The notes under the pieces: model-generated
The model's input: the letters and a program-made list of their open reading frames with translations, nothing else
What the model was told of the DNA's origin: nothing
The model's database searches: none
NCBI RefSeq assembly: GCF_014650435.1
Contig: NZ_BMUY01000029.1
Coordinates: forward strand, 1 to 33,497
Direction of reading: 5' to 3'
DNA length: 33,497 nucleotides
DNA from: Streptomyces tendae
Lineage (GTDB): Bacteria > Actinomycetota > Actinomycetes > Streptomycetales > Streptomycetaceae
Translations under genes and position numbers: made by a program
In this document: positions 1 to 7,405 of the stretch, piece by piece
How positions within the stretch are numbered: the stretch's first letter is position 1
How the letters are laid out: each line of letters opens with the position of its first letter

Positions 1-190
1 CGCGCAGGCCCTGCTCCTCGGCCTTGGCCTTGGACTTGGAGCCCTCGTGCAGACCGACGCGCACGTCGACACCGGAGTCGCGCAGCGACAGGGCGTGAGC
101 GTGGCCCTGGCTGCCGTACCCGATGACCGCGACCTTGCGGCCCTGGATGATGGACAGGTCGGCGTCGGCGTCGTAGAACAGCTCAGCCAT
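1..190 (-). CDS. ilvC: Ketol-acid reductoisomerase, N-terminal part (runs off window)
   Basis: This is the first 63 codons of ketol-acid reductoisomerase, which converts 2-acetolactate to 2,3-dihydroxyisovalerate in valine/leucine/isoleucine synthesis using NADPH and Mg2+. The product starts MAELFYDADADLSIIQGRKV and continues into the Rossmann dinucleotide loop VIGYGSQGHAHA. The start at 190 has an ideal GGAGGAG ribosome site six bases upstream. The rest of the gene lies to the left of the window. In Streptomyces ilvC normally follows ilvB and ilvN, but no ilvN lies upstream here: the next gene is an unrelated flavin reductase. This is therefore probably a separate, independently promoted copy. 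Identification is firm; that it is a second copy is inference. Confidence 0.95.
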   Translation of the reverse strand, partial: MAELFYDADADLSIIQGRKVAVIGYGSQGHAHALSLRDSGVDVRVGLHEGSKSKAKAEEQGLR

Positions 191-366
191 GGTGTTTCTC
201 CTCCTGGGATCCCACCGGACATATGTGCGCGACCGGTGGTCGGAACATGTGAGTTCGCAGCGTCGAACGTTGCCATGTGTGAAACGGTGAAGGGAGGCCG
301 TCTCAGCGTGTGGGACGGAGGTCTCACCCCTCTCTTCCGCCTCGACCCACTCGCTCTCCTGACCTT
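191..366. promoter_or_regulatory. ilvC upstream region with CATGTG-type motifs
   Basis: This gene-free stretch lies between the ilvC start and the end of the flavin reductase gene. It must hold the ilvC promoter, but I cannot pick convincing -35/-10 hexamers. It contains ACATATGTG at 219-227, ACATGTGA at 245-252 and CATGTGTGAA at 274-283. Closely related words recur in several other intergenic regions of the window. The 245 copy is flanked by GAAC and GTTC. No tRNA, T-box or leader-peptide structure was recognised. Confidence 0.4.
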
Positions 367-398
367 CCTCGCCCCTTCTCACCCAGCAAGGGGCGAGG
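367..398 (-). terminator. Hairpin overlapping the flavin reductase stop codon
   Basis: There is a perfect inverted repeat of 11 bp: CCTCGCCCCTT at 367-377 and AAGGGGCGAGG at 388-398, with a 10-base loop. The stop codon of the flavin reductase (379-381) lies in the loop. A strong GC stem without a long U-tract is typical of Streptomyces terminators. It would end the monooxygenase-reductase transcript before ilvC. Confidence 0.6.
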
Positions 399-894
399 GG
401 ACGGCGAGGGCGCGATAGCGACCCCGGTGGAAGATCAGTGGGTCGCGTGACGGTTCTGCCCGCAGGGCGGTGACCCGGCCTACGGCGATGGTGTGGTCGC
501 CGCCGTCGTACTCGTGGACCAGGGCACAGGAGATCCACGCGCAGGCGCCCTCCAGCAGGGGCGCGCCGTCCGGGCCCGGGGACCACGCCACGCCCCGGAA
601 CTTGTCGCCGCCCGACCGGGCGAAGGCGTCGGCGAGGCGCTGCTGCTCCTCGGCCAGCACGTTGACGCAGAAGGCACCCGAGGCCCGTACGAGCGGCCAG
701 GTGCGGGAGGTGCGGGCGGGTGCGAAGGAGATCAGGGGTGGTTCGAGCGACAGGGACACGAAGGACTGGCAGGTGAGGCCGACGGGGCTGTCCGGCCCGT
801 CCGCCGTCACGACGGCGACGCCGGATGCGAAGTGCCCGAGCACGGCGCGGTGGGCGGCCTCGCGCACGGGGCCGGGAGCGGGAGGATCGGTCAT
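379..894 (-). CDS. Flavin reductase (reductase component of a two-component monooxygenase)
   Basis: The 171-residue protein has the flavin-reductase fold (HpaC/HsaB-like). It uses NAD(P)H to make reduced FMN or FAD for a partner oxygenase. Visible signatures are GHFASGVAVVTADG near residues 20-35, GLTCQSFVSLSLEPPLISF around 40-58, and GAFCVNVLAEEQ further on. I chose ATG 894 because a GAGGCG ribosome site lies just upstream and the family starts at this point; the longer frame to 1014 overlaps the oxygenase gene. The stop of the oxygenase gene is 70 bp upstream, so the two are almost surely co-transcribed and work as a pair. The substrate is set by the partner, not by this subunit. Confidence 0.88.
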   Translation of the reverse strand: MTDPPAPGPVREAAHRAVLGHFASGVAVVTADGPDSPVGLTCQSFVSLSLEPPLISFAPARTSRTWPLVRASGAFCVNVLAEEQQRLADAFARSGGDKFRGVAWSPGPDGAPLLEGACAWISCALVHEYDGGDHTIAVGRVTALRAEPSRDPLIFHRGRYRALAVPSPLAG

Positions 895-964
895 GGTGGT
901 GCGCCTCGGTCTGGTCGTGTCGGGGTGGGGGAGAGAGGGCCGGTGCGGTCGGCGGGGAGCGGTG

Positions 965-2167
965 TCAGACCATGGGGCTGACAGGCCGTTCGTCGCCCAC
1001 CAGGGCCCGGCCATACATCTCCCGGGCGAGTCCGGCGTTGAGCGTGGGGTGCCGGGCCGCCGTCTCCAGGTCGTGCCAGTAGCGCTGGACGGCTGCGGTC
1101 CGGGAGAAGCCGCTCGCTCCGCCCACTGTGAGCAGCAGTTGCACCGCCTGGCGCAGACAGGTCGAGGCGTGTCCCACGTCCATGCGCACCCGGGCCCGTT
1201 CCAGAAGGGTGGGAGCGTTCGGCGAGGCCGCCGCCGTGTCGACGGCCTCGGCGGAGCGTGTGAGGTGCAGGGAGGCGGAGTCGATCAGGGTGGACGCGTC
1301 GGCGAGGGCGGCCTGGACACTGGGGGAGTCGGCAAGGCGGCGATGCAGGGACATCGCCATCGGCTTGCCGCCCTCGACGCTCTCCAGCGTCATGTGCAGG
1401 ACGGCGCGGGCGGTCCCGAGCAGTGGCGCGAGCAGCGTCAGCGTCATGGATCCCGGAGGGACGCGGTACAGCGCCTCGTCGCCCCGCTCGTCGCGTGCCA
1501 CCACGTCGGAGAAGCTGCGGACACGGTGGTATGGGACGAAGACGCCGTCGGCGACGAGGGTGTCACTGCCCGTGCCGCGCATCCCCGCCATGTCCCAGGT
1601 CCGCTCGATCGTCAGAGGGCCCGTCCGCACCAGGGCGACCCCCGGATCGGACCCGCTGCCGTCGGCGCGGGCCAACGGCACGCCCAGCACACCCCATTCG
1701 GCCTGGTGGCAGCCCGACGCCCATGGCCACCGGCCCGAGACCAGCAGCCCTCCCTCGACCGGCTTCGCGGTGACCCCCGCGCCGCTGAACACCCCGCACA
1801 TGGGCACGTCGGGACCGTCCCCCCAGAGTTCGAAGCGGGCCTTGTCCCCGAAGGACGCCGCGATCTGCTGGGCGCCGTAGGAGAGCATGACGACCCAGGC
1901 GCTGGACGGGCAGGCGAGGCCCAGCTCGGCCAGGACGTCCAGGCAGGCGGTGACGGGGAGTTCGAGTCCGCCCTGGCGCTTGGGCGTGCCGAGCCGGAAC
2001 ATGCCGGCAGTGAGCAGCGACCGTGCGGCCTCGGGCGTGAGGCGGCTGTCCCGTTCGGCGGCGTCGGCCTCGCGGCGCAGGAGGGGGGACAGGGCCCGGG
2101 CGGCCTCAACGAGTGGACGGGCAGACTCGGCGGTGGGCGGGGCGTTCAGAGGATCCAACCGATTCAT
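965..2167 (-). CDS. Flavin-dependent monooxygenase, acyl-CoA dehydrogenase fold (group D)
   Basis: This 400-residue protein has the acyl-CoA dehydrogenase fold but resembles two-component oxygenases such as HsaA, DszC or HpaH-type hydroxylases. It would use reduced flavin and O2 to hydroxylate a small, perhaps aromatic, substrate. Motifs include the helical N-terminus, SSAWVVMLSYGAQQIAA near residue 100, the middle-domain stretch LLVSGRWPWASGCHQAEW, and WDMAGMRGTGSDTLVADGVFVP near 215. The last of these is typical of this oxygenase branch. Two ATG codons lie in a row; I prefer the second (2167), which is better spaced from GGAG. The flavin reductase follows on the same strand and a TetR gene is divergent, suggesting local control. 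The actual substrate cannot be told. Confidence 0.85.
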   Translation of the reverse strand: MNRLDPLNAPPTAESARPLVEAARALSPLLRREADAAERDSRLTPEAARSLLTAGMFRLGTPKRQGGLELPVTACLDVLAELGLACPSSAWVVMLSYGAQQIAASFGDKARFELWGDGPDVPMCGVFSGAGVTAKPVEGGLLVSGRWPWASGCHQAEWGVLGVPLARADGSGSDPGVALVRTGPLTIERTWDMAGMRGTGSDTLVADGVFVPYHRVRSFSDVVARDERGDEALYRVPPGSMTLTLLAPLLGTARAVLHMTLESVEGGKPMAMSLHRRLADSPSVQAALADASTLIDSASLHLTRSAEAVDTAAASPNAPTLLERARVRMDVGHASTCLRQAVQLLLTVGGASGFSRTAAVQRYWHDLETAARHPTLNAGLAREMYGRALVGDERPVSPMV

Positions 2168-2333
2168 CATTGCTCCAAAACCTATACGGACCCAAGAGTC
2201 CACTTATCGTCTCACGGTACACGGATGCGCAAGTGCGGAAGTTCACGGGCGTGGTGCAGGACCCGGGCGCCCTCCGAGACCGCGTGCGCGTACCGGGGGG
2301 CGGCCCGGGGGCTTCGGCGGGCACAATGGGTGG
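2168..2333. promoter_or_regulatory. Divergent promoter region, monooxygenase / TetR
   Basis: This 166-bp intergenic region separates the monooxygenase (leftward) from the TetR gene (rightward) and must hold both promoters. On the minus strand TTGCGC followed by a 17-18 base gap and GATAAG is a possible promoter. A small inverted repeat GGAC-N6-GTCC lies around 2198-2211 and is a weak operator candidate. Neither element is decisive. Confidence 0.35.
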
Positions 2334-2912
2334 GTGAATTGTGTGGAGACGAGTCCGAGCCCTGTCGAGTCCGGCGCGCCCCAGCGACGGGCCGACGCCC
2401 GTCGCAACCACGAGCGTGTCTTCGCCGCGGCGCTGGACCTCTTCCAGGAGGCGGGTCTCCAGGCCACCGTGCCGCAGATCGCCGAGCGGGCCGGGGTGGG
2501 CAAGGCCACCGTCTACCGCAGCTACCCCACCAAGGAAGACCTCGTGGCGGCCGCCGTGGACCACCGGCTGGCCGGTCTGCGGCACCTCACCGCTCCCGCG
2601 CTCGCCCAGGAAGACCCGGGCCGGGTCTTCGGCGACTACGTCCTCAGTCTCTTCGAGGGCCTCGCCGGTGACCGGCTGCTCTCCGAGGTGCTCGCGGACG
2701 CGGGGTTCAGGAGTGTTTCCGGGCTGTTGGACCAGTTGTCGGACCTGATGGAGGCGGCCAAGTCCGCCGGAGCCGTCCGCGCCGACGCCACGACCCTCGA
2801 CCTGCGGGTGGTGCTCTGCGGCATGGCGGTCCAGCTGATCAGGATCGCGGAGCGGGACCCCGCACTGTGGCGTCGGTACGGCGAGCTGACGCTCCAGGCG
2901 CTGCGTCCCTGA
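2334..2912 (+). CDS. TetR/AcrR-family transcriptional regulator
   Basis: The 192-residue product has an N-terminal TetR helix-turn-helix: RRNHERVFAAALDLFQEAG, then TVPQIAERAGVGKATVYRSY and PTKEDLVAAAVD. A divergent ligand-binding domain of about 130 residues follows. The start is GTG 2334 (VNCVETS), though a second in-frame GTG at 2343 is equally possible; both have only a weak G-rich site upstream. The gene is divergent from the monooxygenase/flavin reductase pair, which is the usual arrangement for a regulator that represses its neighbours until a substrate binds. That control link is inference from position. Confidence 0.85.
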   Translation: MNCVETSPSPVESGAPQRRADARRNHERVFAAALDLFQEAGLQATVPQIAERAGVGKATVYRSYPTKEDLVAAAVDHRLAGLRHLTAPALAQEDPGRVFGDYVLSLFEGLAGDRLLSEVLADAGFRSVSGLLDQLSDLMEAAKSAGAVRADATTLDLRVVLCGMAVQLIRIAERDPALWRRYGELTLQALRP

Positions 2913-2953
2913 ACCGTCGGCTGGCGTCCGGGCGGGGGCGTGGCTGCTCCGCC

Positions 2954-3505
2954 TCATGGATGGCGGCTCGGGTACCCGGGGACGCGGATGGTCAGGTCGA
3001 CCGTGCCGGACACCGCCCGCGGCAGGGCGGCGCCGAACCGGCGGGCGATGGCGAGCATGGGCGCGTTGCCCACGTCGGTCAGCACCGTGATCGTGCGACC
3101 GCCGTGCCGTGTCGCGTGATTGACGGCGCAGTGGGTGAGCAGGGTGCCGATCCCGCGGTATTGCCACTCGTCCTCGACCAGCAGCCCCAGCTCGGACACA
3201 CCTTCCTTGCCGGTGTGCATCAGGTGGGAAACGGCGACGGCGCGGTCCGGGTCGTCGTGCAGGTCCATGATCCAGGTCGCCCCCAGCACGGGGTCCGTCA
3301 GATGCGCCCACTCGGCCTCCCCGAGCCGCTGCCGGGGCGCCTGATAGCGGTGGTACCGGGACATCGCGGTGCACCGCAGATGCATGGCGTTGACCCTGCC
3401 GAGGTCCTCGGCGCGGGCGGGGCGGACGCGAACCGTCTCACCGGTTGCGATGACGTGGACGGTGCCCTCGTCGAGGGCGGGGGCAATGCGACGGCCCTGA
3501 CACAT
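2954..3505 (-). CDS. GNAT-family N-acetyltransferase
   Basis: The 183-residue protein has a single GNAT fold: VRVRPARAEDLGRVNAMHLRC at the N-terminus, HLMHTGKEGVSELGLLVEDEWQ for beta-4, and the acetyl-CoA loop QYRGIGTLLTHCAVNHA (QxxGxG/A). It should transfer an acetyl group from acetyl-CoA to an amine on an unknown acceptor. ATG 3505 is chosen because AGGTGA lies six bases upstream; the frame extends to 3610, but that part is arginine- and proline-rich and looks non-coding. It converges with the TetR gene across a 41-bp gap. No substrate can be inferred from the neighbours. Confidence 0.85.
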   Translation of the reverse strand: MCQGRRIAPALDEGTVHVIATGETVRVRPARAEDLGRVNAMHLRCTAMSRYHRYQAPRQRLGEAEWAHLTDPVLGATWIMDLHDDPDRAVAVSHLMHTGKEGVSELGLLVEDEWQYRGIGTLLTHCAVNHATRHGGRTITVLTDVGNAPMLAIARRFGAALPRAVSGTVDLTIRVPGYPSRHP

Positions 3506-3670
3506 GGTGTCACCTGTCGGTCGGGGGAGCGGGCGCGGACGGACCCGGGGAGCCCGCCGCTCGGGCGGGGGTCCCCTTCGGTATGTGTCCAACGCTTCCG
3601 ACGGGTGCATGTGTTCCCCGTGGAGAAGTGTGCGTGCTCACACATGTGCGGCCCGGGGCCTGAGTAGGAG
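3506..3670. other. Intergenic region with CACATGTG palindrome
   Basis: This is the upstream region of the acetyltransferase gene and the downstream flank of the GH36 gene. The palindrome CACATGTG sits at 3641-3648 and GCATGTGTTC at about 3607. They belong to the CATGTG-type words seen in several other intergenic regions here. No clear promoter hexamers were found. Confidence 0.35.
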
Positions 3671-3691
3671 GGCCGTGGTCAGTGCACGGCC
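3671..3691 (-). terminator. Hairpin across the GH36 stop codon
   Basis: GGCCGTG (3671-3677) and CACGGCC (3685-3691) form a 7-bp stem with a 7-base loop that contains the GH36 stop codon (3679-3681). It resembles the hairpin at 367-398, which also folds around a stop codon. It is a plausible terminator; no U-tract is seen. Confidence 0.45.
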
Positions 3692-5832
3692 GTCGGGACC
3701 TGCTCTTCACCCTTGGCGACCCGGACCAGATGCACTGCCGTACTGGCCCAGTCGCCCGGCGTCAGCTCGGGACCGAAGCCGTACTCGGCGAGCACCGTCG
3801 CGTGGTGAACGTCTCCGGTGCGCACGTCGCGGTAGCGGGCCCCGGGGGTGAGGCCCCGCAGCCGCACCGGCGGTTGTGCGACCCCGTGCCGCGGTCCGCG
3901 CCGCCAGGCCAGCACCAGGACCTCGGAGCCGTCCTCCGCCGCGTACTGCACGACCGTCGGCTGCTCCCCGTGTGGCCCGGACAGCCGGTGGAGCGCGCCG
4001 TGCTGGACGAGGTGGCGTACACGTTTGTACTCGGCGACCAGTTTCGCGCCCGTCTCCAGCTCCTCCTCGGACCAGCGGGTCAGATCGCCGCCGATGCCCA
4101 GCAGCCCGGCCATCGCGACGTGGAAACGGAAGCGCAACGGCACCGTCCGCGCGGTCAGCTGGTTGGGCACGTCGGTCACCCACGCGGACATCGCGCGCGC
4201 GGGATGGATCTGGCCGAAGCCGTGCTGGATGACCAGGCGGTCGACGGCGTCGGTGTTGTCCGAGACCCACGCCTGGTCGGTGCGCCGCAGAACGCCCAGG
4301 TCGACGCGGCCGCCGCCACCGCCGCACGCCTCCAGGCGCAACCCGGGGTGGTCGGCGCGCAGCCGGTCGAGGACCCGGTACAGGTTGGCCACGTAACCGG
4401 TCCACAGACGGTCGTGGCCGTCGGGCCGGCCGGGCCAGCCCGCCTCGCTGAAGGCGCGGTTCATGTCCCACTTCAGGAAGTCGATCCCGTGGTCGGCGAC
4501 CAGTCGGGTCAGCCAGTCGTACGCCCAGTCGGCGACATCGTCGCGGGCGAAGTTCAGCACGAGCTGGTTGCGCAGTTCGCCGCGTGGCCGGCCCGGCAGG
4601 TGGAGCACCCAGTCGGGGTGGGCGCGGTACAGGTCGCTGTCGGGGTTGACCATCTCGGGCTCCACCCACAGGCCGAACCGCATGCCCAGCCCGTGCACCG
4701 CCGCCACCAGCGGGCCCAGGCCGTCGGGGAAGCGGTCGGAGGGCGTCCAGTCGCCGAGGCCCGCGTGGTCGTCGCGGCGCCCGCCGAACCATCCGTCGTC
4801 GACGACGTACAGCTCCACGCCGAGGGCGGCGGCCCGCTCGGCGAGTGCCTTCTGGCCCGCCTCGTCGACGTCGAAGCCGGTGGCCTCCCAGGAGTTGTAG
4901 AGCACGGGCGCCGTCTCGTCGGCGTACGGCAGGACATGGGCGCGCGTGTAGGCGTGCCAGGCGCGGCTGGCGGCACCGAACCCGCCGTCCGTGCACAGCC
5001 CGGCGAAGACGGGGGTGGTGAACTCCTCGCCGGGGGCGAGCGGCACGCACGTGCCCTCGTGGCCCACGCCACCGGTGAAACCCGCCCGCCCGTCGGGGGT
5101 GCGCTGCACGGTGATCCGCCAGCTTCCGCTCCAGGCGAGGGCCGCGCTCCACACCCGGCCGTGGTCCTCGCCGGCCTCACCCGAGTCGAGCATCAGCCAC
5201 GGGCCGGCGTGATGGCTGGTGATGCCCCGTCTGCTGGTCAGCACGGTCTCGCCCCGGGGCAGCGGCTCGCGGTGCAGCTGACTCTCCGCGGACCACTGCC
5301 CGGTGACGTGACTGACCCGGTACCCGGGCAGCGGCGGCAGGGACCAGGCGGCCGAGTCGGTCCGCGGCAGCGACAGGTGCCCGGTGCCCGCGTTGCGCAG
5401 CACGGTGCGGCGCTCGATGACGTCCGTGTCCTCGCGCACCGTGTAGTGCAGGGCGACGTGCAGCGGGTAGAGGCGGTCGCGGAACTCCAGGACCAGTTCG
5501 GCGGCGCCGGGCGCCGGTTCGAGCACCCGGTGTCCGCTCGGCTGCCACTCGAAGGCGCGCGAACCGTCCTCGTACCGCACCTGGAGCGAGGGCGGGCCGT
5601 ACCGGGGGCCGCCGTCGACGGGGTACTCCTCGCCGACCGTCGGCCGCCCCTCGAAACTGCTCGCCGCCACGGCGGGGGGCGCCACCAGCTCGTCCGCCGC
5701 CGCCGGAGACAGGCGCGGTCCCCAGGCGAGGTGGCAGGGGGCACCCGTCTCGTCGATCCGCAGGGCGTACGACGTGCGTGGGGTGGACAGCAGCCAGACC
5801 CCGGTGTCCGGGGCGTGGGAGATCATCGGCAT
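3679..5832 (-). CDS. Alpha-galactosidase, glycoside hydrolase family 36
   Basis: This 717-residue enzyme has the full GH36 layout: an N-terminal beta-sandwich (about 1-300), a TIM barrel (about 305-640) and a C-terminal beta domain. It should release terminal alpha-linked galactose with retention. The nucleophile is D456 in FLKWDMNR and the acid/base is D525 in AWVSDNTDA. Other GH36 marks are NSWEATGF, VVDDGWFGGR and FGLWVEPEMVNPDSD. No signal peptide is present, so it acts in the cytosol on imported oligosaccharides. ATG 5832 has GAGG five bases upstream. It is divergent from the ROK regulator, and a LacI-type operator overlaps its putative promoter. Some GH36 members act on related sugars such as beta-L-arabinopyranosides, so the exact substrate is open. 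Confidence 0.92.
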   Translation of the reverse strand: MPMISHAPDTGVWLLSTPRTSYALRIDETGAPCHLAWGPRLSPAAADELVAPPAVAASSFEGRPTVGEEYPVDGGPRYGPPSLQVRYEDGSRAFEWQPSGHRVLEPAPGAAELVLEFRDRLYPLHVALHYTVREDTDVIERRTVLRNAGTGHLSLPRTDSAAWSLPPLPGYRVSHVTGQWSAESQLHREPLPRGETVLTSRRGITSHHAGPWLMLDSGEAGEDHGRVWSAALAWSGSWRITVQRTPDGRAGFTGGVGHEGTCVPLAPGEEFTTPVFAGLCTDGGFGAASRAWHAYTRAHVLPYADETAPVLYNSWEATGFDVDEAGQKALAERAAALGVELYVVDDGWFGGRRDDHAGLGDWTPSDRFPDGLGPLVAAVHGLGMRFGLWVEPEMVNPDSDLYRAHPDWVLHLPGRPRGELRNQLVLNFARDDVADWAYDWLTRLVADHGIDFLKWDMNRAFSEAGWPGRPDGHDRLWTGYVANLYRVLDRLRADHPGLRLEACGGGGGRVDLGVLRRTDQAWVSDNTDAVDRLVIQHGFGQIHPARAMSAWVTDVPNQLTARTVPLRFRFHVAMAGLLGIGGDLTRWSEEELETGAKLVAEYKRVRHLVQHGALHRLSGPHGEQPTVVQYAAEDGSEVLVLAWRRGPRHGVAQPPVRLRGLTPGARYRDVRTGDVHHATVLAEYGFGPELTPGDWASTAVHLVRVAKGEEQVPTAVH

Positions 5833-5890
5833 CGGGCCTCACGATCGAGAGTCGGGCGGAGCGGCGAGCGCCGTGGCGGGTGTCGTCAGA

Positions 5891-5920
5891 AGCCAAGCGC
5901 TTCCTTCGATCAGATGTCAA
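5891..5920 (-). promoter_or_regulatory. GH36 promoter with overlapping AAGCGCTT operator
   Basis: On the minus strand TTGACA (5920-5915) is followed after 18 bases by TTGGCT (5896-5891). The 8-bp palindrome AAGCGCTT at 5895-5902 overlaps the -10 element. A CG-centred palindrome of this kind is the classic core of LacI-family operators, for example the Streptomyces CebR box with core GAGCGCTC. Binding there would block RNA polymerase. No lacI gene lies in the window; the nearest regulator is the divergent ROK gene, so the binder is unknown. Confidence 0.55.
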
Positions 5921-5995
5921 CGCCTCGCGCTGAGCGGGTATTCGCAAGCTGGAAGGTCAGTGAGGGCGGACTTCGGGAAGTTTCTGTTTCTTTCA

Positions 5996-6024
5996 TTGAC
6001 AGCAGAAAATAAGGCGCCTAGGTT
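5996..6024 (+). promoter_or_regulatory. Sigma-70-type promoter of the ROK gene (leaderless transcript)
   Basis: TTGACA at 5996-6001 and TAGGTT at 6019-6024 are separated by exactly 17 bases, close to an ideal housekeeping promoter. The A of the ROK start codon is at 6032, seven bases after the -10 element. Transcription would thus begin at or within two bases of the ATG. No Shine-Dalgarno sequence precedes the ATG, which fits a leaderless mRNA. Confidence 0.7.
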
Positions 6025-6031
6025 CCCCGCC

Positions 6032-7207
6032 ATGTCCCCGCCCCCTTCGGCCGAGGCGTTCCCCGCCAACACGCCGACCGCCGCGCAGATCTTCACCACG
6101 GTCCTGTCCGAGGGGCCGCTCACCCGCCTGGACCTGGCGCGGCGGGCCGGGCTCTCCGCCGCCGCCGTGACCAAGGCGGTCCGCCCCCTGATCGGGGCCG
6201 GATACCTCGTGGAGGACGTGGACGAGGACGCGCGCCCGGCGCTCGGCAGGCCGGCCAACCTGGTACGGGTGGACGGCGGGCGGGCGCTGTTCATCGGCAT
6301 CAAGGTGACCGGCGACGAGATCATCGGCGTCCTCACCGACCTGCGCTGCCGGATCATGGTCGCCCGGCATCTGCCGCTGGCCGACCGCGATCCGGGGCCG
6401 GTGCTCGCCTCGGCCGCCGAACTCGTGCGGGAGCTGCTCACCGAGGCCGACGGACTCGGCGTACGCGTCGTGGGGTCGGGCATCTCCGTCTCGGGCGACG
6501 TGGACCGCGCCGAGGGCGTCGTACGCTACTCGCCGTTCCTGGGCTGGCGGGACGTGCCGCTCGCCTCGCTCGCCGCGGAGGCCACGGGACTGCCGGTCAC
6601 GGTCGACAACGACGTGCGGGCCCTGACGGTGGCCGAGCAGTGGTTCGGCGCCGGCGTGGGGCTCTCGGACTTCGCTGTGGTCACGGTCGGCGCCGGCATC
6701 GGCTGCGGCCTCGTCGTCCACGGGAAGGTGGTCGCGGGGGCGCACGGTGTGGCCGGGGAGATCGGACACGTCACCGTCGACCCGGCCGGTCCGCCCTGCC
6801 ACTGCGGCAACCGCGGCTGTGTCGAGGCGATCGCGGGCGACGCCGCGCTCGTCCGCCAGGTCGGTGCCGCCACCGGCACCCACGTCACCGACGTCGCGCA
6901 GGCGCTGGCCCTCGCCCGCCAGGGCGTCCCCGGGGCGCGCGCGGCCTACGCGCGGGCCGGCGAGGCCATCGGCCGGGGCATCGCCACCGTGGCCAACCTC
7001 CTCGGCCCCGAGCGCGTGATCATCTCCGGCGAGGGCCTGGCCGCCTACGACCTGTTCGCCGAGCAGATCCGCGACGCCTTCGCCGCCGCGGCCTTCGGCT
7101 CCGCCGCCCAGTGCGACCTGCGCACCCGGCCGCTGCCCTTCGAGGAGTGGGCCCGCGGGGCCGCGGCCACCGCCATCCAGTCCTTCATCCGCTCGGACGC
7201 GTACTAG
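6032..7207 (+). CDS. ROK-family transcriptional regulator
   Basis: The 391-residue protein joins an N-terminal winged helix-turn-helix (about 15-65, including LTRLDLARRAGLSAAAVTKA) to a ROK sugar-kinase-like domain. The ROK domain shows VDNDVRALTVAEQWFG, the glycine-rich VTVGAGIGCGLVVHGK, the GEIGH histidine and the zinc-binding cysteines C256, C258 and C263 in CHCGNRGC. ROK regulators bind a sugar or sugar phosphate and repress transport and hydrolase genes. It lies between the divergent GH36 gene and the co-directional ABC importer and secreted glycosidases, so it likely controls both. The start codon sits directly after a promoter, implying a leaderless mRNA. Confidence 0.9.
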   Translation: MSPPPSAEAFPANTPTAAQIFTTVLSEGPLTRLDLARRAGLSAAAVTKAVRPLIGAGYLVEDVDEDARPALGRPANLVRVDGGRALFIGIKVTGDEIIGVLTDLRCRIMVARHLPLADRDPGPVLASAAELVRELLTEADGLGVRVVGSGISVSGDVDRAEGVVRYSPFLGWRDVPLASLAAEATGLPVTVDNDVRALTVAEQWFGAGVGLSDFAVVTVGAGIGCGLVVHGKVVAGAHGVAGEIGHVTVDPAGPPCHCGNRGCVEAIAGDAALVRQVGAATGTHVTDVAQALALARQGVPGARAAYARAGEAIGRGIATVANLLGPERVIISGEGLAAYDLFAEQIRDAFAAAAFGSAAQCDLRTRPLPFEEWARGAAATAIQSFIRSDAY

Positions 7208-7378
7208 CGCGGACGCGTACCAGCGCGGACCGGTGCGCGCACCGAGCGCGGACCGGTCCGCACGCCGCACCAGCACGGAGGCTCGCCGGGCACACCCCGC
7301 GCCGCCCCCCGTACGTCCAGCACGACCCAGCCGACAGCCCGACAGCACGACTCAGCCGACAGTCGACCAAGCCGACAG
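7194..7378. repeat. Short degenerate direct repeats between ROK and the sugar-binding protein
   Basis: There are two clusters. CGGACGCGTACTAGCG (7194-7209, containing the ROK stop codon) is repeated with one mismatch at 7210-7225. Two further units starting CGGACCGGT follow at 7226 and 7249. At 7318-7337 a 20-bp unit CAGCACGACCCAGCCGACAG is repeated with one mismatch at 7343-7362, and its last part again near 7368-7378. The repeats may reflect slippage during replication. I see no clear promoter here, so the importer genes may be read from the ROK promoter or from an unrecognised one. Confidence 0.55.
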
Positions 7379-7405
7379 CCCGACCCTCATGCCCGAGGAG
7401 CAACG

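Noticed and set aside
470..2671. A 733-codon rightward open frame opposite the flavin genes
   Set aside because: It lies antisense to two well-supported genes, is rich in Arg/Gly/Ala and has no start signal. It is a by-product of high third-position GC.
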